In this document: positions 57,812-64,000 of the stretch, one piece after another
Numbering within the stretch: the first letter of the stretch is position 1
How the letters are laid out: every line of letters begins with the position of its first letter
Assembly (NCBI GenBank): GCA_964615375.1
Contig: CAZTOW010000047.1
Coordinates: 13,055-77,054 of the forward strand
Length of the DNA: 64,000 nt
Direction of reading: 5' to 3'
Source: CAZKWG01 sp964615375
GTDB taxonomy: Bacteria; Myxococcota_A; UBA796; CAZKWG01
Position numbers and translations under genes: made by a program
The notes under the pieces: model-generated
The model's database searches: none
Told to the model about the DNA's origin: nothing
What the model saw: only the letters and a program-made list of their open reading frames with translations

Positions 57812-58549
57812 GTGTTGAGTCACCCCGCCATCGCCGCGCTGATCGCGGACGCGCAGGCCCGCTCCGATGGGGTGCGCCGCGCGTTCCCAGAGCTGCTCCC
57901 TGCGAGCTGCCCGGCCTGGCACCCGATCTCCTTCTTCGGGCCCATCGACACCGCCTTGGCGTTGACCGTGGCGATGAACCCCTCTGCGGACGAGCTTCGA
58001 GCGCGGTCCTGGCCTGTCGAGCTGCCCGCTGACGCGATCGCCGAGCGCCTGCTCGGGTACTTCGCCTACGCAGGTGTGCCGCCCCACCCCTGGTTCGAGC
58101 GCTCTGAGTGCCCGCTCCTCGACCTGGGCCTCCGCTACGGCGCCGGCCTCGCGCACCTCGATCTGGTCTGCCGAGCTACCCGGACCATCGGCGAGGCCGA
58201 GCGCGCCGCGTTCCTGGCCCTCGCCGACGCCGATGCGGAGCTGTTCTTCGCCGCGCTGGATCTCGCCCTGAACGCCAGGGTGGTGATGCTCTCAGGCAGC
58301 GGGACGGGTGCGCGCTATGCCCACGAGCACGTCGCGCGACACGCCAGCAAGGCGGGCTGGCGGTTCGGCCCGAAGCCGGAGCGGGTACGTGGAGGTCCGT
58401 TCGCGACCCGGCACGAGCTGTACCGGGGCAACAGACGACTCGCAGTGCTGTTTACCAGCTCCTCGGTCAACAAGCGCGGGGGGGCTGGGCCTTGTGAGCG
58501 GCTCGTCGGCGAGCACCAGGAGTGGGTCGACTCCTACTTGCACGGGTGA
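57812..58549 (+). CDS. Unknown protein with uracil-DNA-glycosylase-like motif
   Basis: 245 aa from a GTG start (TTG next to it is an alternative). The segment FFGPIDTALALTVAMNPSADEL (about 40-61) has the NPS(x)nE-type signature seen in some uracil-DNA-glycosylase-superfamily proteins, followed by LLGYFAYAGVPPHPWFER. No full set of catalytic motifs is visible, so the fold is uncertain. It is divergent from the helicase operon, with the 57690-57728 inverted repeat between them. I call it hypothetical. Confidence 0.6.
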   Translation: MLSHPAIAALIADAQARSDGVRRAFPELLPASCPAWHPISFFGPIDTALALTVAMNPSADELRARSWPVELPADAIAERLLGYFAYAGVPPHPWFERSECPLLDLGLRYGAGLAHLDLVCRATRTIGEAERAAFLALADADAELFFAALDLALNARVVMLSGSGTGARYAHEHVARHASKAGWRFGPKPERVRGGPFATRHELYRGNRRLAVLFTSSSVNKRGGAGPCERLVGEHQEWVDSYLHG

Positions 58550-58604
58550 TCTGGCGCGGTGATGAATCGGTGGACGCTGCCTGCGGGGCGGCGCGCCATG
58601 TGGG

Positions 58605-59105
58605 TCAGCGTGAGCGGAGCGCGCTCTCGAACGAGCCGATGACCCTGGCCGACACCTCGGCGAGCGCGTCCGCCGTCAACGTGTCCGACTCGTCGTAGAG
58701 CACCATGGGCCTGGGCTCCATGTCGGCGAAGTTCTCCTCTGGCTCCAGGAGCACGAAGCGACCCTCGTGGACGTGGATCGTCTTGCCGCCCCGGAGTGCC
58801 AGCAGCGTCGGCCCGAAGCGCGCCTCGACGGCGGCCGGATCCGGTCGGGGCTTGCGCCTGACGCGGCGCGAACCGGTCCGCAGTTCCAACTTGCGGAGCA
58901 CCTCCTCGGCCGGAACGCTCTCCCCGCGCTCAAGCTGCGCTAACGACCGTTCAATGGCCGCGTGCAGCGCTGCGCGATCCTCGTCGTCGAGATCGTCGCC
59001 CTCGTCGTCGAAGACGAGCGTGAGCGTCGGCAGGTCCAGCCCGAGCGTCGCGGGCCACTCCAAGCGGATTGCACCACCGTCCAGGAGGAGGGAGAAGGGG
59101 TTCAT
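58605..59105 (-). CDS. Small acidic protein with antitoxin-like segment
   Basis: 166 aa. After an acidic stretch (DDEGDDLDDEDRAAL, about 33-47), residues 48-72 read AAIERSLAQLERGESVPAEEVLRKL, the pattern of RHH/ParD-like antitoxin tails (IxxSLxQxxxGExVxxEEV). The remaining C-terminal half (about 85-166) is a beta/alpha region of unknown type with GKTIHVHEGRFVLLEPEE. No toxin partner is adjacent. It is convergent with the gene at 57812. Function unknown. Confidence 0.5.
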   Translation of the reverse strand: MNPFSLLLDGGAIRLEWPATLGLDLPTLTLVFDDEGDDLDDEDRAALHAAIERSLAQLERGESVPAEEVLRKLELRTGSRRVRRKPRPDPAAVEARFGPTLLALRGGKTIHVHEGRFVLLEPEENFADMEPRPMVLYDESDTLTADALAEVSARVIGSFESALRSR

Positions 59106-59777
59106 GCTGGCGATCTACCTCGGGGCTCGACAGGTAGTTCGTCGAGCACCCTGCGCCTAATTGCGCCCGCGCTGTGTGAGGCGCGGCCAGGGTAGGTCCT
59201 CCAGACGGGGTCGCCGAGAGCGGCGGAGCCCGGCGGCGGCGGCGAGAGGGGATGGCTGTTCAGGGGTGTGGTGGGGCTCGCGGGTTTCGGGACCGTGAGT
59301 GACGTGCGCGAGGTCTCGGTGAGCGCGCGGGCACTGGAAGCGCGGCCTGGTGGTGGGCGCTGCACATGCTCGCGAGGGGCATCGCGGCGGCGCAGGTGCC
59401 GGTGCACCTCGGGGGGCGCTGCCGGGGAAGCAGCTCACGGGCGACGGCTTGTCATGTTCGGGTCTTGTCCGGCCGGACCTATCGCCGCGCGGTTGAGCAG
59501 GTTCATCCTATCTACCGCAGTGCTGCGGCAGTGGCTCAGGAGCATGGCGGAAGGCGTGACAACGCACTTACCGCGCCGGGCGCGGTGGCTACGAAGGACG
59601 AGACATGGCAAATTATCTTGGATTGACCGTCCTTGTCGCGCTGTCCAACGGATAAACGTCAGTAACTGCAATGCAGTAACCTCCTACAACGCATCGGCGG
59701 CCGACGGCCGCTCAACGGGCGGCGCGCCGCCGATAGCGTTAGAAGCACCCGCCCCGATCACGGAAGGACCAGCAGAG
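59106..59777. other. Gene-poor region before the DUF2786-like gene
   Basis: No supported gene in 672 bases; the open frames here are GC-driven and lack start signals or conserved motifs. Near its right end, CAGTAAC occurs twice (59660-59666 and 59674-59680), overlapping the palindrome ACTGCA-A-TGCAGT at 59665-59677. This is a plausible operator about 100 bp before the gene at 59778. Confidence 0.4.
59660..59680. promoter_or_regulatory. CAGTAAC direct repeat with ACTGCAATGCAGT palindrome
   Basis: Two copies of CAGTAAC 14 bases apart flank and overlap a 13-bp palindrome (59665-59677). It is the only clearly symmetric, AT-richer element in the 670-bp gap. It may be bound by the XRE regulator encoded at 60241-60714 or by another island regulator. 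Confidence 0.4.
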
Positions 59778-60293
59778 ATGCCGATCACCGACGAGCGCGC
59801 CCTCATCGAGAAGCTCCTGCGCATCGAGGCACTCCACGCGGGCGCCACCACACCAGGCGAACGGGCCGCCGCCGCCAACGCGATGGACCGCATCCGCGAG
59901 CGGCTCCAGAAGGTCGCGGTCCAGGACCCACCGGTCGAGTACCGCTTCTCCATGGCTGACCCGTGGGCACGCAAGCTCTTCCTGGCGTTGCTCCGGCGCT
60001 ACGAGCTGCGTCCCTACCGCTACCCGCGCCAGCGGTACACCACCGTCATGGTCCGCGTTCCCCGCCGCTTCGTCGATGAGACGCTCTGGCCCGAGTATCT
60101 CGCGTTGAGCGAGTCCTTGCGCGCCTACCTGAACGAGGTCACCGAGCGCGTAATCTCCGAGGCCGGTCCACAAGGACCACTCGGAGGCCGCCGAGACGCC
60201 CGAGCCCGCGGGGCTGAGCGGGCCGGTCGAGGACTGACGGCTACAGGCGGGACCGGTACCTGTCGGGCCAGTGGCGTCGGACCAGCGCGGTGA
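59778..60293 (+). CDS. DUF2786-like protein
   Basis: 171 aa from the ATG at 59778. The N-terminus (about 8-45; IEKLLRIEALHAGATTPGERAAAANAMDRI) resembles DUF2786, a short helical domain common in phage and island proteins. A basic, tyrosine-rich part follows (YELRPYRYPRQRYTTVMVRVPRRF), typical of metal-free relatives of nucleic-acid-binding domains. The last 35 residues are glycine/arginine-rich and overlap the convergent XRE gene by 53 bases, so they may not be functionally important. Function unknown. Confidence 0.6.
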   Translation: MPITDERALIEKLLRIEALHAGATTPGERAAAANAMDRIRERLQKVAVQDPPVEYRFSMADPWARKLFLALLRRYELRPYRYPRQRYTTVMVRVPRRFVDETLWPEYLALSESLRAYLNEVTERVISEAGPQGPLGGRRDARARGAERAGRGLTATGGTGTCRASGVGPAR

Positions 60294-60714
60294 GATCGCG
60301 GCCCCGCACGTAGCAGGGGTGGTCTTCGGGCACGAGGTCCGACCGCTCCCAGAGGCAGGCGTAGCCGGCCGAGTCGAGGGCGTCGGCGATGAGGGCGGCA
60401 ATGTGGTGGAACTCCCAGCCATCCCAGCGAACAGGACCGGGGACCTTCGCCTGGGAGGCGATCTTCGTGATCGCGTTGGCGAGCGCGTCGAGGTGGTAGA
60501 CGGCGGCGCTGACGGCGCCCAGCTCCAGCTTGCTCACGGTCGAGGGAGGCAGGTAGGACAGGTCGGCGACCTCAGTCTGAGACCCGTCCACGGCCCGGCG
60601 AGCGAGGTAGAAGACGCGACCGAGCAGCTCGGGCATGAGCACCCTGCTCGCGGGCGCGTCGGAGAGAAGCTCGACTTGAACGTAGCGAGGTCCACGGTGC
60701 AGGGTCTCGGGCAT
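60241..60714 (-). CDS. XRE-family transcriptional regulator
   Basis: 157 aa. The HTH lies around 30-85 (LLGRVFYLARRAVDGSQTEVADLSYLPPSTVSKLELGAVSAAVYHLDALANAI), with the XRE features of a Q/S-type second helix and SxVSKLE recognition helix. The C-terminal half (about 95-157) is a small domain of unknown type that may sense a ligand or dimerise. It is divergent from the recombinase accessory gene at 60788, with a palindrome in the 73-bp gap, so it probably controls the recombinase module and itself. Confidence 0.75.
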   Translation of the reverse strand: MPETLHRGPRYVQVELLSDAPASRVLMPELLGRVFYLARRAVDGSQTEVADLSYLPPSTVSKLELGAVSAAVYHLDALANAITKIASQAKVPGPVRWDGWEFHHIAALIADALDSAGYACLWERSDLVPEDHPCYVRGRDLTALVRRHWPDRYRSRL

Positions 60715-60758
60715 GTAAATTCTCTCTGAGAGATTGATAGAGGCTCTTACTCTGGGTA

Positions 60759-60772
60759 ACCTGATCTCAGGT
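60759..60772. promoter_or_regulatory. ACCTGA-TC-TCAGGT palindrome, candidate XRE operator
   Basis: A perfect-arm 14-bp palindrome in the short gap between the XRE gene and the recombinase accessory gene. A second, weaker TCTCTC/GAGAGA symmetry lies at about 60719-60733. Their position over the likely promoters fits repression by the XRE protein. Confidence 0.5.
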
Positions 60773-60787
60773 CACACGGAGGACAAC

Positions 60788-61270
60788 ATGCGTGCAGTAG
60801 GTCGGCTGGTACAGGAGATGTGCGAGGAGACGCGGGCGGGGTGGTCGTGGACGGTGACGCTGTCCCAGGTCGAGGCGCCAGGCTGGCTGGCGTTCCACGG
60901 GCCACAGGGCTGGCGAGGGGATCCATCCCCGGGCGCAGCCGGCGAGCCACGGATCGAGATGTGGCCAGCGGGCGGCGCAAACCGGCCTGTGGTCGCGCTC
61001 CCTCTCGCAGCGAACCAGGATCCGGCACGCCACCTCCATGAGCTGGGCCACCGAGCGCTCGACGCTGACGCCGGCTGGCTCCTGCTGCTCAGTCTTCTCC
61101 ACGCCCTCGCCGAGGCAGCTCGCGCTCGGCCTCGCGTGCCCACCGTCGGCGATGCGCTGGGGTGGTCCGGCGTGCCCACCCTCGGCGCGTGGGCCAGCGC
61201 GATGACCCTCGGTGACCTGGAGACCGCGCTGATGCGGGCGAGGCCGGGAGCCCAGGCTCGCCAATCGTGA
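60788..61270 (+). CDS. Recombinase-associated protein, full-length paralogue of the 8739 gene
   Basis: 160 aa from the ATG at 60788 with GGAGG 6 bases upstream. The centre contains HLHELGHRALDADAGWLLLLSLLHALAEAARA (about 80-110), a helical stretch with an HELGH motif that looks like a zinc-site but has no further metalloprotease signature. The C-terminal LGAWASAMTLGDLETALMRA matches the small protein before recombinase 1. It ends 63 bases before recombinase 2. The shared tail and position suggest an accessory factor for these recombinases. Function not known. Confidence 0.65.
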   Translation: MRAVGRLVQEMCEETRAGWSWTVTLSQVEAPGWLAFHGPQGWRGDPSPGAAGEPRIEMWPAGGANRPVVALPLAANQDPARHLHELGHRALDADAGWLLLLSLLHALAEAARARPRVPTVGDALGWSGVPTLGAWASAMTLGDLETALMRARPGAQARQS

Positions 61271-61296
61271 GCGGCCCCCTTGCGTGCGTCGTCTGA

Positions 61297-61308
61297 TTAT
61301 GTCAACTA
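61297..61308 (+). repeat. TTATGTCAACTA motif upstream of recombinase 2
   Basis: The first nine bases and the TA at positions 11-12 match the motif before recombinase 1 (8973-8984), and it lies at a similar distance, 37 bases, from the recombinase ATG. It could be a shared recombinase-binding site or promoter part. Confidence 0.4.
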
Positions 61309-61333
61309 CATCCTGCATATCTCAGGAGCACCT

Positions 61334-63091
61334 ATGCCCATCATCGGAGCCGCCTACCTGCGGTGCAGCGACCCTCGCCAGGACAAGTCCATCGATCAAC
61401 AGCGCGACGAGATCACCCGCCGCGCCCAGGCCGACGGCGTGATCATCCCACCGGAGAACTGGTTCATCGACGAGGGACTCTCGGGCCGCTCGGCCAAGAA
61501 GCGCAAGTCCTACCAGGATCTCCTCCGCCGCGCTGAAGCGCAGCGAGACGCCCGTCAGGGTCGGACCCGCAGCCGGATCCAACCCATCGACCGTCTCTAC
61601 GTCTGGGCCTTCTCCCGCATCGCCAGGAACATGTTCGATTGCCTCCGCGCCCTCGCGACCCTCGACGAAGCCGACATCGACATCCTCTCGCTCACCGAGC
61701 CGGATGGGGGCGACAAGTCCTTCCGCAAGCTGATCCGCCCCATCCTCGCCTGGCTCGCCGAGCGTTACTCCGAAGAGCTCTCCCGCAACGTGCAGCGAGG
61801 CATGCGGTCGCAAGCCGAACGCGGCTTCTGGGTCTACGGCCACGCCCCCTTCGGCTACGCCACCGTCCCCGGCGAAGGCGGCTCCCGCCTCCAGGTCACC
61901 GACGACACCCGCGCCGCCTTCGAGACCGTCCAGCGCATCTTCGCCGACTACTTGAAAGGCCACGACGGATCGAAGCGCATCGCCGAGCGCCTGACCCTGG
62001 AAGGCGTCACCCCACCCAGCCGCGAGGACGTGCCCCGCGAGCGCCTCGCCGGCACCTGGCGAGCCAAGCACGTCGTCCAGATCCTCGGCAACCCGCTCTA
62101 CGCCGGCCACATCGTCTACGACGGCGAGATCGTCGCCCGCGACGCCCACCCCGCCGCCATCTCCGAGGCCGACTTCGCCCGCGCCGCCGCCATCGGCGCC
62201 CTGCGCGACCGGGCCCGCAAAGACGGCCAGCGCGGCGGCGCCGAGCCCATCCGTACCGGCGAGCACGGCCTGCTCACCCCCTGGCTCCGCTGCGGCACCT
62301 GCGGCGGTCGGATCCGCGTCAACCCGGGCGGCCAGCCAAACAAACGCACCTACCTCTACAACTGCTCCAGCCGCATCGAGTCCACCAATTCCTGCCCCGG
62401 CATCTCCATCCGCGTAGAGAAGCTCGACCGCCTCGTGCTCGACGCCATCGAGTCGCAGATCCTCACGCCCGAGAACCTCCAGACCCTCGCCGACGAGGCC
62501 CGCGCCGCCCTCGTCACCACCCCGTCCGACCCCAACACCGAGGCCCGCGCCACCCTCGAAGCCCAGATCGCCGATCTCGACCGTCGCATCCGCCAGACCG
62601 CCGCTCAGGTCGTCTCCGGCCTCCTCGACGAATCCGACGCCATCGCGATCAACACCCCGCTCCGCGCCCAGCGCGAGCACGCGAAGCTCCGCCTCGCGTC
62701 CCTGCCCACCGGCACGCCACCCCCGCCCTCCTCTTCCCTCGACCTCGAAGCCTTCCGCACGGCCGTCCTCGAAGCCTGGACCAACCGCCCCCTCGAAGCC
62801 CGACGCGAGGCCCTCGACCAGCTCCTGGAGCAGGTCACCCTGTCCCCAGGAGGTCTCCACATCCACTACCGGGTCACCTGTTCAGGCGACGGATATCAGT
62901 CCCATTCCCCATTTGGCCCGCCAAAGAGCCCTCACTCGCTAAACCGTGCCCACCTCGCGGTGCCCGTCTATAAGGTAGCTGGGCGCCACGGCCCCGTCCC
63001 GTCTGCTCGCCCGCTTGCCTCGACGGTCACGCCCGTCACCGTCCCACTGCGCGGCACTCGTCTCGCGGCGCGCGGCGGACCTCGCTCGTAG
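61334..63091 (+). CDS. Large serine recombinase / integrase, copy 2
   Basis: 585 aa from the ATG at 61334. The nucleophile is S12 (YLRCSD), with FSRIARNM, a recombinase domain (about 170-290), a zinc ribbon (CGTCGG near 320 and CSS..STNSCPG near 345) and a coiled-coil region. It is clearly paralogous to the copy at 9014 and lies in the same orientation, with a 30-40 residue longer C-terminus ending in a basic, proline-rich tail. The first 60 bases of both genes are almost identical. It probably moves or once moved its own part of the island. Confidence 0.92.
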   Translation: MPIIGAAYLRCSDPRQDKSIDQQRDEITRRAQADGVIIPPENWFIDEGLSGRSAKKRKSYQDLLRRAEAQRDARQGRTRSRIQPIDRLYVWAFSRIARNMFDCLRALATLDEADIDILSLTEPDGGDKSFRKLIRPILAWLAERYSEELSRNVQRGMRSQAERGFWVYGHAPFGYATVPGEGGSRLQVTDDTRAAFETVQRIFADYLKGHDGSKRIAERLTLEGVTPPSREDVPRERLAGTWRAKHVVQILGNPLYAGHIVYDGEIVARDAHPAAISEADFARAAAIGALRDRARKDGQRGGAEPIRTGEHGLLTPWLRCGTCGGRIRVNPGGQPNKRTYLYNCSSRIESTNSCPGISIRVEKLDRLVLDAIESQILTPENLQTLADEARAALVTTPSDPNTEARATLEAQIADLDRRIRQTAAQVVSGLLDESDAIAINTPLRAQREHAKLRLASLPTGTPPPPSSSLDLEAFRTAVLEAWTNRPLEARREALDQLLEQVTLSPGGLHIHYRVTCSGDGYQSHSPFGPPKSPHSLNRAHLAVPVYKVAGRHGPVPSARPLASTVTPVTVPLRGTRLAARGGPRS

Positions 63092-63195
63092 TCGCACGCC
63101 TTGGTGCCCACCTGAGCGGTGGCGCCATCGCGCCCTCATGCGCGAAGCTCGTCTCGCCAACCTCACGCACGTAAGCCGAGCTTGCGCGCCTGGAC

Positions 63196-63217
63196 TGATC
63201 TAGTAATCTATCGATCA
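63196..63217. promoter_or_regulatory. ArsR-type operator copy 1
   Basis: TGATCTAGTAATCTATCGATCA overlaps the start of the ArsR gene. TGATC and GATCA form a symmetric pair. A nearly identical 22-bp element (19 of 22) lies at the start of the next gene, as expected for a repressor that controls both its own gene and the downstream transporter. Confidence 0.5.
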
Positions 63218-63915
63218 TGAAGTCATCCCCGCCGCCCAACGACGTTCCCGCTCCGACGCCCAAGCGCCAGTTCAAAGACACGTTCTACGAGCAGTTCGCG
63301 CGCATCGGCAAGGCGCTGGCCAGCCCGAAGCGGCTGGAGCTGCTCGATCTGCTCGGCCAGGGTCCGCGCACCGTCGAGGTGCTGGCCGATGCCGCTGAGC
63401 TCAGCATGGCCAACGCCAGCCAGCACCTCCAGGTCCTGCGCGCCGCCCGCCTGGTCGAGACCGAGAAGCACGGTCTCTACGTGCGCTACCGGCTGGCCGA
63501 TGAGGACGTGGCCGCGCTCTGGCAGCGACTCCGGGCGCTCGGAGAGAGCCGCCTCGCCGAGGTCGAAGCCACCCGCCGGGCCTTTCTTTCGTCAATGGGC
63601 GCCCTGGAGAAGGTGGACAGAGACGAGCTTCGACGCCGGGTCCTCTCGGGAGAGGTCACGGTGCTCGACGTGCGCCCGGTCGAGGAGTTCGAGGCCGGGC
63701 ACCTGCCGGGCGCGCGCTCGATCCCAGTCGATGAGCTGGAGCGCCGCCTGGGTGAGCTGCCCCAAGGTCAAGAGGTGGTCGCCTACTGCCGCGGGCCGTA
63801 CTGCGTCTACGCCGTCGAGGCGGTCCAGATCCTGCGCGCGAACGGCATCGAGGCGCACCGGCTGGAGGACGGCCCGCCAGAGTGGCGCGCGCTGGGCTTG
63901 CCGTTGGAGACATGA
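63217..63915 (+). CDS. ArsR-family regulator fused to rhodanese domain
   Basis: 232 aa. A winged HTH (about 22-100: ARIGKALASPKRLELLDLLGQGPRTVEVLAD, then NASQHLQVLRAARLVETEKHG) is followed by a rhodanese domain (about 130-228). The active-site loop is CRGPYC (about 190-195). Such proteins sense thiol/persulfide or metal stress and often regulate a neighbouring transporter. The next gene starts 18 bases after its stop and begins with an almost identical leader and first codons, so the two are co-regulated. This pair is probably chromosomal and marks the right border of the island. Confidence 0.85.
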   Translation: MKSSPPPNDVPAPTPKRQFKDTFYEQFARIGKALASPKRLELLDLLGQGPRTVEVLADAAELSMANASQHLQVLRAARLVETEKHGLYVRYRLADEDVAALWQRLRALGESRLAEVEATRRAFLSSMGALEKVDRDELRRRVLSGEVTVLDVRPVEEFEAGHLPGARSIPVDELERRLGELPQGQEVVAYCRGPYCVYAVEAVQILRANGIEAHRLEDGPPEWRALGLPLET

Positions 63916-63934
63916 TCAAGTAATCTATTGATTA
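63913..63934. promoter_or_regulatory. ArsR-type operator copy 2
   Basis: TGATCAAGTAATCTATTGATTA, 19 of 22 identical to 63196-63217. It overlaps the ArsR stop codon and the start of the next gene, so the repressor could also act on an internal promoter. Confidence 0.5.
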
Positions 63935-64000
63935 TGAAATCAAACCCGCCCACCCTCGGCCTGCGCGCCAACCTCGCGCAGTTCTCACTGCTCGTCGTCG
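63934..64000 (+). CDS. Start of a probable MFS transporter, truncated by window end
   Basis: Only 22 codons are visible (MKSNPPTLGLRANLAQFSLL and onward). The short polar start followed by a hydrophobic stretch fits the first membrane helix of a transporter, and MFS permeases are common partners of ArsR-rhodanese regulators. Most of the gene is outside the window, so the family is inferred from context. Confidence 0.45.
   Translation, partial: MKSNPPTLGLRANLAQFSLLVV

Noticed and set aside
59268..59777. Longer 341-aa frame upstream of the DUF2786-like gene
   Set aside because: The first 170 residues are Arg/Ala/Gly-rich with no conserved motif, and a better start lies at 59778.
1..64000. tRNA or rRNA genes as integration sites
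   Set aside because: I looked near the recombinases and island edges for tRNA cloverleaf patterns and 3' end fragments and found none.

Overview
The window is a very GC-rich bacterial chromosome segment with tightly packed genes and frequent ATGA, TGATG or TTGA start/stop overlaps. A TonB/ExbB/ExbD-receptor operon and dense accessory ATPases fit a myxobacterium or a related Myxococcota/deltaproteobacterial lineage. That placement is an inference from gene style and GC content; there is no rRNA or other marker gene here.

Layout. (1) 1-6.7 kb looks like ordinary chromosome: a minus-strand exbB-exbD-tonB-receptor-lipoprotein operon, and a divergent response regulator/histidine kinase pair. (2) 6.9-10.7 kb is the left end of an accessory island: a RecG/AlbA-type ATP-binding regulator, an array of five 21-bp iterons, a small protein, and a large serine recombinase. 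(3) 10.9-18.8 kb carries a plus-strand SNF2 helicase, an Hsp70/actin-like ATPase and an HTH-P-loop NTPase, with a DUF2325-like gene on the other strand. (4) 18.7-39.75 kb is one eight-gene minus-strand operon: SNF2 (DrmD-like), adenine methyltransferase fused to an AAA ATPase, PIN nuclease, RNA ligase, AAA ATPase, DUF4276/TOPRIM-like protein, a 1980-aa YprA/DruE-like DUF1998 helicase with PD-(D/E)XK and S24-like tails, and an OLD-like ATPase-TOPRIM protein. It resembles DISARM/Druantia-type arrays. (5) 39.96-45.95 kb has a DUF4258 protein coupled to a 1457-aa HTH protein, an antitoxin with a broken partner, and an unknown coiled-coil protein. (6) 45.95-48.0 kb has a textbook sigma-54 promoter with upstream GTTCGTCA repeats driving a polymorphic toxin and a probable immunity gene. 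(7) 49.2-57.6 kb is a six-gene minus-strand operon: UPF1-like helicase, unknown protein, PLD nuclease, RtcR/CARF-like sigma-54 activator, prokaryotic viperin, and a second DUF2325-like protein. (8) 57.8-63.1 kb holds small accessory genes, an XRE regulator and a second serine recombinase paralogous to the first, in the same orientation. (9) 63.2-64 kb starts an ArsR-rhodanese/MFS operon that is probably chromosomal again.

How it fits together. Two related serine recombinases, each preceded by a related small protein, bracket about 50 kb of defence genes, so this reads as a mobile or accreting defence island. RNA themes recur: PIN nuclease, RNA ligase, viperin, UPF1-like helicase, and an RtcR-like activator that in known cases senses RNA damage. 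The best candidate for something undescribed is the CARF-sigma-54 activator encoded in a viperin operon together with a sigma-54 promoter and enhancer in front of a nearby toxin/immunity pair. The extended DISARM/Druantia-like operon with RNA ligase and PIN genes comes next, followed by the SNF2-Hsp70-NTPase trio.
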